This document shows positions 53,754 to 62,249 of a DNA stretch of 64,000 nucleotides, one piece after another. Numbering within the stretch: position 1 is the stretch's first letter; each line of letters opens with the position of its first letter. Below the pieces are notes generated by a model that was not told where the DNA came from, did not search any database, and saw nothing but the letters and a program-made list of their open reading frames with translations. This DNA comes from Oscillospiraceae bacterium. Its GTDB lineage: Bacteria > Bacillota > Clostridia > Oscillospirales > Ruminococcaceae. Where the stretch lies: positions 1-64,000 of the forward strand of contig JAFUIS010000017.1 of the NCBI GenBank assembly GCA_017468365.1, read 5' to 3'. Made by a program: the position numbers and the translations under genes.

Positions 53754-54465
53754 ATTTTATTTTCGTTTCAGGGTCGATGAATTTTCCGTTTTCCTTCATG
53801 GCAAAATGAAGGTGGGAATTTTTGTCTGTTTCCGCAAGGTTCGTTTCGCCGAGAGTTCCGATAACGCCGCCGCTTTTTACTTCATCGCCGGATTTGACGG
53901 GAACTTCTTTGGAAAGTCCGCAGTAAACGGTGACGATGCCTTTTTCGTGTTCTATCTCAACGGTGGTGCCCCAAAGGGGGTCGTCGGTGACCGAAAGAAC
54001 TTTTCCGTCGGCGGCGGCTTTCACTTCGGTTCCGGTTTCGGCTGCAATGTCGATTCCTTCGTGGGTGCGCCATTCGCCAAGGGATTCATATTTAACAAGT
54101 TCGCCTTTGCTGTGCTTTCCGATTATCTCGCCGGAAAGGGGAAGAACAAAGGAATTTTCCTTTTTAAAAAAATTGAAAGTGCTTTCGTTCTTTTCGGGTT
54201 CGGGTTCGCTTTCGATTTTAACGTCTTCTTTGGGACTTCCCACGTCCTCGGCGGCAAAAAGCGATTCGCTCGGATCATATTCCTCATCCGAAACGTTTTT
54301 GAATTCCGGAACGGGAACGTCGTCTTTATCGTTGACGGAACTTATGACTTTGCCGGCACTGACCCAGGCTGCCGCTACCGCACCCAAAAGGCAGACTGCC
54401 ATTGCGGCATAAAAACCTTTTCCGGAAAGAAAAGCGGAAAGACCGCCGTTTTTGTTGTTTTTCAT
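53752..54465 (-). CDS. M23 (LytM-type) peptidase, membrane-anchored
   Basis: 237 aa. A membrane helix (about 20-40) is followed by an acidic linker and a LytM domain with the zinc ligands H-x3-D (RTHEGIDIAAETG) and HLH (KNSHLHFAM), so it should be catalytically active, unlike some SpoIIQ proteins. It probably cuts peptidoglycan cross-bridges or stem peptides outside the membrane. The layout (one helix, linker, LytM) resembles SpoIIQ. ATG at 54465 follows AAAGGTGG; an upstream GTG is not supported. Confidence 0.88.
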   Translation of the reverse strand: MKNNKNGGLSAFLSGKGFYAAMAVCLLGAVAAAWVSAGKVISSVNDKDDVPVPEFKNVSDEEYDPSESLFAAEDVGSPKEDVKIESEPEPEKNESTFNFFKKENSFVLPLSGEIIGKHSKGELVKYESLGEWRTHEGIDIAAETGTEVKAAADGKVLSVTDDPLWGTTVEIEHEKGIVTVYCGLSKEVPVKSGDEVKSGGVIGTLGETNLAETDKNSHLHFAMKENGKFIDPETKIK

Positions 54466-54560
54466 TTTTATGACCACCTTTTTCACTAAAAAATCCTTTG
54501 GTCATATTTTTGCCGAAGAAAAAATTTTTATTCCGGCGCAAAAATGAAAAATATGGATAA

Positions 54561-54588
54561 AAAAAGCCGCCCGAAAAACCGGACGGCA
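54561..54588 (-). terminator. Terminator after the thioesterase gene
   Basis: On the minus strand GCCGTCCG/CGGGCGGC (one T-G pair) with a T-run at 54561-54566. Confidence 0.8.
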
Positions 54589-54593
54589 ATTTT

Positions 54594-55337
54594 TTATTCT
54601 TTAAAAACAAGTTTTGAAACGAAAGCGGGTTTTTGGTCGGAAGAACGGATTCCCGCGGCAAGAACTTCGTTTTCGTTTTCGCCGATACGGACTTCGACGC
54701 TTTCGCCAAGACGAAGTTCGCCGGTAAAGCCCAGTTCAAAGCGGGAAAGTTTTCCGAGCTTTGCTCTTGCTTCGGCAGAAAGAGCATCGGTGATGATGTC
54801 GCCGTAGCGGAAGTTGTTGACGTGGCCCAGTGCGTCTATCCAGCTGGGCATGACGTTTTGGGTCATCACGGCCGGAAGTTCATCCGGGTTTATGCGGACG
54901 CGGTTTTTACATTCGAAAAGTTCTTTTCCTTCGCCAAGTTCCTCAACAAGTTCAAGTACTTTTTCGTTGGTGCAAAGTTTTCGGTTTTCAATATCGAAAA
55001 CGGAAGAAAAAGTTGCGGCGACCATTGCAACCGAACCGTCCTCGTGACAAATTTCGATGTCGCGGCGGTAATAAAGACCTTTTTTGTTGGTGTGCCAGGT
55101 CCTTACAAAAAGAAGTTCGCCCGGAAGAACGGGGCTTTTTATTTCCGCAAAAAGCGAAAGCAAAATCCACGAAACGCCGAATTCCTTCATAAGAAAAGGC
55201 ACGTCGAGCCCGATATTTTTAAGATGTTCTTCCGAAACCGTCACGATAATGCGCTGAAGCGCGGTAAGGGTGAGGGCGTGGTTTTCGTTTTGTGCTCCGG
55301 TATCCACCCGGAAATTGTATGTTTTTTCAAGTTCCAT
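54594..55337 (-). CDS. Acyl-ACP thioesterase family protein
   Basis: 247 aa with two hotdog domains. The first opens YNFRVDTGAQNENHALTLTAL and the second contains WIDALGHVNNFRYGDIITDAL, with the N-x-F pattern of the family. It would release free fatty acids from acyl-ACP. It has no close operon partner. Confidence 0.87.
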   Translation of the reverse strand: MELEKTYNFRVDTGAQNENHALTLTALQRIIVTVSEEHLKNIGLDVPFLMKEFGVSWILLSLFAEIKSPVLPGELLFVRTWHTNKKGLYYRRDIEICHEDGSVAMVAATFSSVFDIENRKLCTNEKVLELVEELGEGKELFECKNRVRINPDELPAVMTQNVMPSWIDALGHVNNFRYGDIITDALSAEARAKLGKLSRFELGFTGELRLGESVEVRIGENENEVLAAGIRSSDQKPAFVSKLVFKE

Positions 55338-55428
55338 TTTTAAAAATGCTCCGTTATGAATATGAGATCATATCCACAAGTTTAACACGGCTTTTTTAAA
55401 AAAACGTGTCGCGGCTTTCAACTTTTGT

Positions 55429-56826
55429 TTATGCTTTTTTCCATTTTACGCCCTGGGGGGTATCTTCGAGAACGATGCCCATGGCTTTAAGCTCGTCGCG
55501 GATGCGGTCGGCTTCTGCCCAGTTGCGCTCTTTTCTTGCGGCCTGTCTTGCGGCGATGAGCTGTTCAACTTCTTCTTCAAGGCTCTCTTTTTTGCGGTTA
55601 TAAAGGATTCCGAGAACATTGGTAAGGTCGTCGAAAAGTTTTGCGGCAGTTTCAAGAACCTCTTTTGCGTGAGGAGCGGTGATGAAGGTGTTTATCTCGC
55701 GAACAAGGTCAAAGATTACCGCAACGGCGTCTGCGGTGTTGAGGTCGTCATCCATGGCGGTGATGAAAGCAGCTTTCTTTGCGTCGAGCATTGCGAGGAA
55801 TTCCTCTTCGCCGCCCTGCATTTCTGCCGGTGCGTTTTCGATAGCAAAATCAAGGTTGTCGCGGCAGGTATACATTCTTTCAAGAGAAGCCTTTGCGGAT
55901 TCGATTACGGTAAGGGTGTAGTTGAGGGGCATGCGGTAATGGGCCTGGATCATCATGTATTTGATGGGCTCATAGCCGTATTTTTCGGCAACGTCGCGGA
56001 CGGTAAAGAAGTTTCCGAGGGATTTGGACATTTTTACGTTATCAACGTTGATATAGCCGTTGTGCATCCAGTAGCGGGCATATTCGTGACCGGTGCAGCA
56101 TTCGCCCTGGGCAATTTCATTTTCGTGGTGGGGGAAGATAAGGTCCTGACCGCCGCAGTGGATATCAATGGTTTCGCCAAGGTGATTTTTGATCATTGCG
56201 GTGCATTCGATATGCCAGCCGGGTCTTCCGAGACCCCAGGGGGATTCCCAGCTGGGTTCGCCGGGTTTTGCGGCCTTCCAAAGGCAGAAGTCAAGGGGAT
56301 CTTCCTTCTGGTCGTCGGCGTCGATTCTTGCGCCGGATTCAAGATCCTCAACGTCCTGATGAGAAAGTTTTCCGTATTCGGGGAATTTGCGTACGCGGAA
56401 ATAAACGCTTCCGTCGGAAAGAGGATAGGCGTAGCCTTTTTCCACAAGGCTTTCGACAATTTCAAGAATCTTATCCATGTTTTCGGTTGCCTTGGGGTGA
56501 ATGGTGGCTTCTTTTACGCCAAGTCCGGCGGCATCGGTTTTATATTCCTTGATATAGCGTTCCGCAAGTTCCGGAACGGTGGTTTTTTCCTCAATGGCAC
56601 GTCTTATGAGTTTGTCGTCGATGTCGGTGAAGTTCTGGACAAAAGTTACCTTGTTGCCAAGAAATTCGAGATAGCGGCGAAGAACGTCAAAAACGCAGAT
56701 GGGTCTTGCGTTGCCGATGTGGATATAGTTATAAACAGTCGGTCCGCAGGCATAGATCTTGAATTCGCCGGGGGTAAGAGGAACAAGTTCCTCTTTTTGT
56801 CTGGTCATGGTGTTGAAAACTTTCAT
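55429..56826 (-). CDS. cysS: Cysteinyl-tRNA synthetase
   Basis: 465 aa, class I. The HIGH motif appears as HIGN (YNYIHIGNARP), zinc ligands include CGPTVYN and WHIECTAM...HCGGQDLIFPHHENE, and KMSKS is KMSKSLGN. It charges tRNA-Cys. It follows cysE by 18 bp and shares its T-box leader. Confidence 0.97.
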   Translation of the reverse strand: MKVFNTMTRQKEELVPLTPGEFKIYACGPTVYNYIHIGNARPICVFDVLRRYLEFLGNKVTFVQNFTDIDDKLIRRAIEEKTTVPELAERYIKEYKTDAAGLGVKEATIHPKATENMDKILEIVESLVEKGYAYPLSDGSVYFRVRKFPEYGKLSHQDVEDLESGARIDADDQKEDPLDFCLWKAAKPGEPSWESPWGLGRPGWHIECTAMIKNHLGETIDIHCGGQDLIFPHHENEIAQGECCTGHEYARYWMHNGYINVDNVKMSKSLGNFFTVRDVAEKYGYEPIKYMMIQAHYRMPLNYTLTVIESAKASLERMYTCRDNLDFAIENAPAEMQGGEEEFLAMLDAKKAAFITAMDDDLNTADAVAVIFDLVREINTFITAPHAKEVLETAAKLFDDLTNVLGILYNRKKESLEEEVEQLIAARQAARKERNWAEADRIRDELKAMGIVLEDTPQGVKWKKA

Positions 56827-56844
56827 TTTCGCCTCTCCTTTATA

Positions 56845-57498
56845 TTAATCTTGTGGTTTTTCTTTAAGTTCTTCAATTTCCGCTTTAAGGCGGTCAATTT
56901 CCATATAGAGTTTGCAGATTTCCTGGGAAACCGGGTCGGGGATATGCACCTGGTCAAGTTTTTCCGCCGGAAGAATCTTTTTTCCGTATTGGCGGACCAC
57001 TCTTGCGGGAACACCCACCGCGGTGGAATATTCCGGAATGGCATTGAGAACGACGGCGTTTGCGGCAATTTTTGCGCCCTCACCAACGGTGAAAGGTCCA
57101 AGAACTTTTGCGCCGGCACCGACGATTACGTTCTTTTCAAGGGTGGGGTGACGTTTTCCGGTTTCCTTGCCGGTACCGCCAAGGGTAACTCCCTGATAAA
57201 GGGTGCAGCCGTCGCCCACTTCGGCAGTTTCGCCGATAACCACACCGCTGCCGTGGTCGATAAGGATCCCTCTTCCAAGTTTTGCCGCCGGGTGTATCTC
57301 AACGCCGGTGCAGCCGCGGACTATTTGGGAAAGAGCGCGGGCGGTGAATTTGAAGCCGTGGTTCCAAAGCCAGTATGCCGGACGGTGCCACATTATTGCG
57401 TGAAGTCCCGAATATAAAAGAAGCACTTTAAAAGCCGAAGGCGCTGCGGGGTCGCGTTCTCTTACGGCGTTTATGTCTTTTTTAAGGCCTGAAAACAT
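56845..57498 (-). CDS. cysE: Serine O-acetyltransferase
   Basis: 217 aa. An N-terminal helical domain is followed by a left-handed beta-helix of hexapeptide repeats (CTGVEIHPAAKLGRGILIDH, GSGVVIGETAEVGDGCTLYQ, GTGKETGKRHP). It acetylates serine for cysteine synthesis. The ATG at 57498 follows AGGAGG. Controlled with cysS by the cysteine T-box at 57524-57810. Confidence 0.95.
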   Translation of the reverse strand: MFSGLKKDINAVRERDPAAPSAFKVLLLYSGLHAIMWHRPAYWLWNHGFKFTARALSQIVRGCTGVEIHPAAKLGRGILIDHGSGVVIGETAEVGDGCTLYQGVTLGGTGKETGKRHPTLEKNVIVGAGAKVLGPFTVGEGAKIAANAVVLNAIPEYSTAVGVPARVVRQYGKKILPAEKLDQVHIPDPVSQEICKLYMEIDRLKAEIEELKEKPQD

Positions 57499-57523
57499 AT
57501 ATTCATACCTCCTGAAAAAGGAT

Positions 57524-57561
57524 AAAAAAAGCCTCCGCCACAGGTTTTCTGTGACGGAGGC
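57524..57561 (-). terminator. T-box regulatory terminator
   Basis: On the minus strand a 13-14 bp stem (57561 to 57531) with one mismatch and a T-run at 57524-57530, between the T-box sequence and cysE. Confidence 0.88.
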
Positions 57562-57810
57562 GGTAAAAAACAAAAATTATCGCGGTTCCACTCCGGTTTG
57601 TCGCTTTGTCCGAATCGCTTGAATCCGGTGCCCTTTAACGGTGGCTTTCCGCAAAACGATACTTGCCGTGCTCAAAAAAACGGCTTTCCCGCTTCGTGCT
57701 CATCGGGTGCATTTCGCCGTGCTCAAACAAGCGAACTTTCAGCTTTGCGTTCGCCTCTCTGGTGAATGGGCGGGTCGGTTACTTCTCCCGGTCATCGCAT
57801 TTAAAATATT
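57524..57810 (-). promoter_or_regulatory. T-box leader, cysteine specific
   Basis: The T-box proper is GTGGAACCGCG (57581-57592 region). Stem I shows GGGAGAAGTAA, then CAGAGAGG and GCTGAAAG. The specifier loop GAAATGCACC carries TGC (57709-57711), the Cys codon. The antiterminator bulge TGGA suits the U discriminator of tRNA-Cys. Uncharged tRNA-Cys would favour antitermination and cysE-cysS expression. Three TGAGCAC words lie in this non-coding leader (57668, 57696, 57719). Confidence 0.92.
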
Positions 57811-57816
57811 AAATTT

Positions 57817-57845
57817 AATATATCATAATAAAAAAGATATTGCAA
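57817..57845 (-). promoter_or_regulatory. Promoter of the T-box transcript
   Basis: On the minus strand TTGCAA (57840-57845), a 17-nt spacer and TATATT (57817-57822). Confidence 0.7.
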
Positions 57846-57852
57846 GAAAAAT

Positions 57853-59172
57853 TTATCGGTCGTGGCCAAGCCTTCTGTAATGGCGATGGCGGCGAAGCTT
57901 TTTGTATTTTCTTATATTATATGCCCTGATGATAAGGACGATAACAACAAAGGCGCCGATCACTCCGAGGGGAATAAGAATGAAAATCCACCAGCGGAAG
58001 GTGCTTTTGTCGTTTTTCATTTCGGAATCGGAAGAGATGACGGAAGATTCCTTTACGATATGATATTCCGGCGAAACGGAAAAGCTTCCGGTGGACATAT
58101 TTTCGCTTTTCTTTCCGAAAGAAACCTCAAGGGCAACGCTGCTCACTTCGGAAAGCTGGCAGTATTCGGGAATGTTGACCTTTACGGAAATGTCGGAAGA
58201 AGAAACGTCATCGGTAAGAAGAACGTTTATGGAAGCCATGGGATAAACGGTCATTTTTCCGAAAAGGTTTTCATCCTCATAAACGTTGAGTTCGGATTTT
58301 TTTACGGAAACGGGAATTTCGACGCTTTTGAAATTGTCAAAGCAGTAATCGAGAAGGGCGATGGAATCTTTATACTTTGCGTTTTTGTGCTTGCTTTTCA
58401 TAACAACGCAGATAAGTTCCATGTTTCCGTCAGTGGCGGCGGTCACGGCGGTATGCAGCGCTTCTTCGGTCCAGCCAAGTTTTCCGCCGGTGGCATAATC
58501 ATAGCCGAAGGTGCCGTTGTTTTCGCTGCCCACTATCATGGCGTGGTGGGTTCCAAAGCGGCGCTCGCTGTTCTTGTTGGTTTCGGGAATGGTCCATTCC
58601 CATGCGGAAAAATAGGTTTCAAAACCCGGAACGGAAAGAGCGTATTTTGTGATTATCGCCATATCCCTTGCGGTGGTGTAATGGTTCATTTCGGGCATTC
58701 CGGTGACGTTTGAAAAATGGGAACCGGTGCAGCCCAGCTCCGCAAGTTTTTCGTTCATAAGGCGGACAAAATCAAGCTGGCTTCCTGCGGCGGCATCCGC
58801 AAGACCCATGGCGCAGTCGTTGGCGGATTCTACCATTGCGCCGTAAAGAAGGTCCTCGACGGTACAGGTTTCGCCTTCAACAAAAGCAAGGTGGGTGCTG
58901 GCATAATCATAGGAAGCGGCTTCTTTTGAAAAAGTATATTTTGCCGAAGGGTCAAGACGCTCGAGCGCCATGGCGCAGGTGAGTATTTTGGTTATGGAAG
59001 CGGGTTCCATTTTTTTGTTTTCATTGCCGCCGATGATTATCTGGCCGGTTTTTGCATCGGCAACGCACCACGCTTCCGAAACGATTTCGAAAGAGGGCGC
59101 AGCAAGGGAAGTTACTGAAACGGAAAGCGCCGTTGCGGCGCAAAGAATAAGTGAAACGATTTTTTTAAACAT
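57853..59172 (-). CDS. D-alanyl-D-alanine carboxypeptidase (S11 type)
   Basis: 439 aa. Signal peptide (about 1-25), peptidase S11 domain with catalytic Ser in EPASITK, SAN as second motif, then a beta-rich domain and a C-terminal membrane helix with a basic tail. It trims the terminal D-Ala of peptidoglycan stem peptides outside the cell. The third motif, normally KTG, reads KLG (ATGGKLGWTEEA). The ATG at 59172 follows AAAAGGA; the upstream 24 codons have no ribosome site. Confidence 0.92.
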   Translation of the reverse strand: MFKKIVSLILCAATALSVSVTSLAAPSFEIVSEAWCVADAKTGQIIIGGNENKKMEPASITKILTCAMALERLDPSAKYTFSKEAASYDYASTHLAFVEGETCTVEDLLYGAMVESANDCAMGLADAAAGSQLDFVRLMNEKLAELGCTGSHFSNVTGMPEMNHYTTARDMAIITKYALSVPGFETYFSAWEWTIPETNKNSERRFGTHHAMIVGSENNGTFGYDYATGGKLGWTEEALHTAVTAATDGNMELICVVMKSKHKNAKYKDSIALLDYCFDNFKSVEIPVSVKKSELNVYEDENLFGKMTVYPMASINVLLTDDVSSSDISVKVNIPEYCQLSEVSSVALEVSFGKKSENMSTGSFSVSPEYHIVKESSVISSDSEMKNDKSTFRWWIFILIPLGVIGAFVVIVLIIRAYNIRKYKKLRRHRHYRRLGHDR

Positions 59173-59324
59173 ATTTTTAATCCTTTTGCGGAAAAATTTT
59201 TTATTTATAGTTAACATAATAACATATAAACGCGCACTATGCAAAATCCTTTTCGGAATGTTAAAGAATATTTAATACTTTTTCGGCAAAAATAGGATAA
59301 AAAACAAAAGGAGATGTTTTAAAA

Positions 59325-59543
59325 ATGAATAATTCCGTTACGTGGATGGACCGTATCGCCCTTGCGCTTATCGTAATCGGCGGTATCAACTGGGGACTCA
59401 TCGGCGTTTTTGATTTTGACCTTGTGGCCTGGATTTTCGGCGGCCCCGAAGAAATCCTCAGCCGCCTTGTCTATGCGCTTGTGGGCGTGGGCGCACTTTG
59501 GGGTGCAACCCTTCTTTTCCGCCCTAGGGAAGAAAGAGCGTAA
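59325..59543 (+). CDS. DUF378 small membrane protein
   Basis: 72 aa with two membrane helices and the family motif GGINWGLIGVFDFDLVAWIFG. Function unknown. AAAAGGAG precedes the start. It converges on tgt through the terminator at 59551-59577. Confidence 0.92.
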   Translation: MNNSVTWMDRIALALIVIGGINWGLIGVFDFDLVAWIFGGPEEILSRLVYALVGVGALWGATLLFRPREERA

Positions 59544-59550
59544 AAAAAGA

Positions 59551-59577
59551 AAAGCTCCCGAAAGGGAGCTTTTTTTA
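59551..59577 (+). terminator. Bidirectional terminator
   Basis: Stem AGCTCCC/GGGAGCT with a GAAA loop and a T-run; its right end overlaps the last codon of tgt. Confidence 0.88.
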
Positions 59578-60708
59578 AACCTGTTTATCAAGAATCTCTC
59601 TGTATTTCCGATAGAATTCCTCGAAGGTGCCGTTTTCTATCTCTTCGCGGATTTTCGCCATCATCTCGTTATAAAACCAAAGGTTATGAAGAACGCAAAG
59701 GCGCATTCCAAGCCTTTCGTCCGCTTTAAGAAGGTGGCGGATATAACCTTTGCTGTAACTGCGGCATGCGGGACAGTGACAGTTTTCGTCAATGGGCGAA
59801 GGGTCATATTTGAATTTTTCCGCAAGGATGCGGACTCTTCCGTTCCAGGTAAAAACGTTGCCGTGCTGGGCGTTTCGAAGGGGAAGAACGCAGTCGAAAA
59901 AGTCAACGCCCAGGTGGACTCCTTCAAGGATGTTGAGGGGAGTTCCCACGCCCATGAGATAGCGGGGTTTTTCCTTCGGCATATAAGGCTCGACGGCGTC
60001 GATTATGCGGTACATATCTTCGGCGCTTTCGCCGACGGAAAGTCCGCCTATGGCGTAACCGTCAAGGCCTTCGATTTTTGCGATTTCTTTCATATGTTCA
60101 ATGCGGATGTCGTCATAAGTTCCGCCTTGGTTGATCCCGAAAAGAAGCTGGCCCGGGTTGATGTTTTCCGGAAGAAGCGCAAGCCGGCGGTGTTCTTCGA
60201 TGCAGCGGCGGAGCCAGCGGGTGGTTCTTGCAACGGATTTTTCAACGTAATCGCGGGGAGCGGGGTTTTCAATGCATTCGTCAAAGGCCATGGCTATGTC
60301 GCTTCCGAGTTTCGACTGTATCTGCATGGATTCTTCCGGGCCCATAAAAATCTTTCTTCCGTCGATGTAGGAGGTGAAATAGGCGCCCTCTTCTTTTATG
60401 CGGCGAAGGTTATGGAGTGAAAAAACCTGAAAACCGCCGGAATCCGTAAGAATGGGTTTGTCCCAGTTCATAAACTTATGAAGTCCGCCAAGGCGCGCAA
60501 TAAGGTCCTCACCCGGCTGCATATGAAGATGATAGGTGTTCGAAAGTTCCACAAGGGTGTTTATTTCCCGAAGGTCGTCGGTGGAAGCTCCGCCGCGTAT
60601 CGCTGCGGCAGTTCCCACGTTCATGAAAACCGGGGTCTGGATCTTTCCGTGGGGGGTTTCAAGTTCTCCGCGGCGTGCTCTGCCGCAGGTGGTGATGATC
60701 TTATACAT
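59575..60708 (-). CDS. tgt: Queuine/preQ1 tRNA-guanine transglycosylase
   Basis: 377 aa. LTDSGGFQVFSL with the substrate-binding Asp, GGLSVGES, the nucleophile Asp in the GVDFFDCVLP region, and a zinc site CHCPACRSYSKGYIRHL. It exchanges G34 for preQ1 in GUN-anticodon tRNAs, including the tRNA-Asn (GTT) in this window. CGGAGG precedes the start. Confidence 0.97.
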   Translation of the reverse strand: MYKIITTCGRARRGELETPHGKIQTPVFMNVGTAAAIRGGASTDDLREINTLVELSNTYHLHMQPGEDLIARLGGLHKFMNWDKPILTDSGGFQVFSLHNLRRIKEEGAYFTSYIDGRKIFMGPEESMQIQSKLGSDIAMAFDECIENPAPRDYVEKSVARTTRWLRRCIEEHRRLALLPENINPGQLLFGINQGGTYDDIRIEHMKEIAKIEGLDGYAIGGLSVGESAEDMYRIIDAVEPYMPKEKPRYLMGVGTPLNILEGVHLGVDFFDCVLPLRNAQHGNVFTWNGRVRILAEKFKYDPSPIDENCHCPACRSYSKGYIRHLLKADERLGMRLCVLHNLWFYNEMMAKIREEIENGTFEEFYRKYREILDKQV

Positions 60709-60772
60709 TGTTTCCTCCGAAAAAAGGATTTTTATGAGGATATAATATCACAAAACGGATAAAATTGCGATA

Positions 60773-60801
60773 TTTACCGAAAGAGATATTTGTGATAAAA
60801 T
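60773..60801 (+). promoter_or_regulatory. Promoter of the galactokinase-like gene
   Basis: TTTACC (60773-60778), a 17-nt spacer and extended TGA-TAAAAT (60796-60801). Confidence 0.65.
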
Positions 60802-60833
60802 AATTTCGTAAAAAAGGGAAAGGAGGAGATTTT

Positions 60834-61919
60834 GTGTACGAATTTTTTGTTGGCGGAAGAACGGAACTGGGCGGAAACCACACCGATCACCAGGGCGGAT
60901 GCGTTCTGGGTGCTTCGGTCGAACAGGGGATAAGAGCTTTTGCAGAGCGTTCAAAAAGCGACCTTATCACCGTTGAATCCGAAGGCTTCGGAAAAATCGA
61001 AATGGAAATCGGAGATACCGACCCAAGAGCCGAAGAAGCCGAAACTCCCGCAGCTCTCGTTCGCGGAATCATGAACTGCTTTATTGAAAGCGGAAACGTC
61101 TTTGGCGGATTTGAAGCAAAAATCACCTCCGATATCCCGGTGGGAAGCGGAATTTCCTCTTCCGCCGCCTTCGAAGTTCTTATCGGAAAAATCATCAGCG
61201 GACTTTATTTTGAAAATTCAGTTCCGGCAATAAGGCTTGCCCAGTTCGGAAAAATCGCCGAAAACGATTATTTCGGAAAACCCTGCGGACTTATGGACCA
61301 GCTTATCTGTGCCGTAGGCGGAACGGTCTTTGCGGATTTTTCCGACCCGGAAATGCCCCAATACCGAAAAATCGGTTTTGATTTCGGAAAAAGCGGTTAT
61401 TCCGTTGCGATAATCGACACAAAAACCAGCCATGCGGATTTTACCGAAGATTACGCCATGATTGTAAAAGACATGGGACTTGTGGCCTGGAACATGGGTC
61501 ACACCCTTCTTTCCGAAGGTGACGAGGCGGAATTTATCGCCCAGTTCCCGATTTTGCGTCAGCGCTGCGGCGAAAAAGCCGCACTTCGCGCGCTGCATTA
61601 TTATGAGGAAACCAGAAGAGCAAGCGAAGAAGCCGAGGCCCTTGAAAGCGGCGACTTTAAAAAGTTCCTTGAAATCTACCGCGAATCCGCAATAAGTTCG
61701 GAAGAAAAGCTTAAAAACATCGTTTCAGAAAAAGAACCCCAAAAGCTTCTTGAAAAAGCGATTTTTGCCGCAAGGGATTTTCTTGGAAAAGAGGGTGCGG
61801 CAAGAGTTCACGGCGGAGGCTTTGCTGGAACGGCTCAGGCGATAGTTCCTACAGAGCTCGCGCCGGATTTTGCCGATGCCATGGAAAAACAGGGTTTCGG
61901 AGTAATGTTCGTTCTTTGA
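60834..61919 (+). CDS. Galactokinase-like GHMP kinase, short N-terminus
   Basis: 361 aa. Motif 1 is GGRTELGGNHTDHQ at residues 7-20, motif 2 is PVGSGISSSAAFEV and motif 3 is VHGGGFAGTAQAI. These fit the clostridial galactokinase family, whose members usually have a few dozen residues before motif 1; here the protein starts almost at it. GTG at 60834 with AAAGGAGGAG is well supported and a promoter lies just upstream, so the short form seems genuine. Galactose or another sugar may be the substrate. Confidence 0.82.
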   Translation: MYEFFVGGRTELGGNHTDHQGGCVLGASVEQGIRAFAERSKSDLITVESEGFGKIEMEIGDTDPRAEEAETPAALVRGIMNCFIESGNVFGGFEAKITSDIPVGSGISSSAAFEVLIGKIISGLYFENSVPAIRLAQFGKIAENDYFGKPCGLMDQLICAVGGTVFADFSDPEMPQYRKIGFDFGKSGYSVAIIDTKTSHADFTEDYAMIVKDMGLVAWNMGHTLLSEGDEAEFIAQFPILRQRCGEKAALRALHYYEETRRASEEAEALESGDFKKFLEIYRESAISSEEKLKNIVSEKEPQKLLEKAIFAARDFLGKEGAARVHGGGFAGTAQAIVPTELAPDFADAMEKQGFGVMFVL

Positions 61920-61982
61920 TTGACCTTCGGCGGCAATAATGATAAAATAAATCAGACCCTTATGAAAGGCGGTTTTTAAAAA

Positions 61983-62249
61983 GTGGATATGGTAATTCTT
62001 TATTACATAGCCGTCAACGTCGTTGCTTTCGCAATGTACGGCGCGGATAAATTTTTCGCCAAAAACGATATGTGGCGAATTTCCGAAAAAGCGCTTCTGG
62101 GCGTTGCGGCAATAGGCGGCGCTTTCGGTGCTTTTGCGGGAATGGAAGTTTTTCGCCACAAGACCAAGCACGCAAAATTCACAATAATCGTTCCGGTGCT
62201 CATGGCGGCGCATGCGGGATTTCTGGTCTATTATTTTAAACAGCAATGA
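61983..62249 (+). CDS. DUF1294 small membrane protein
   Basis: 88 aa with two or three helices and the family features NVVAFAMYGADKFFA, RISEKALLGVAAIGGAFGA and FRHKTKHAKF. Function unknown. GTG start at 61983 after AAAGGCGG. ATGA overlap with rlmA. Confidence 0.9.
   Translation: MDMVILYYIAVNVVAFAMYGADKFFAKNDMWRISEKALLGVAAIGGAFGAFAGMEVFRHKTKHAKFTIIVPVLMAAHAGFLVYYFKQQ

Noticed and set aside
53752-54465. Naming the M23 gene spoIIQ.
   Set aside because: The layout is similar, but there is no sporulation context and the zinc ligands look complete, so the specific name is not supported.
61920-61982. Possible small RNA or riboswitch between the galactokinase-like gene and DUF1294.
   Set aside because: Only 63 bp, with no stable hairpin and no terminator visible.
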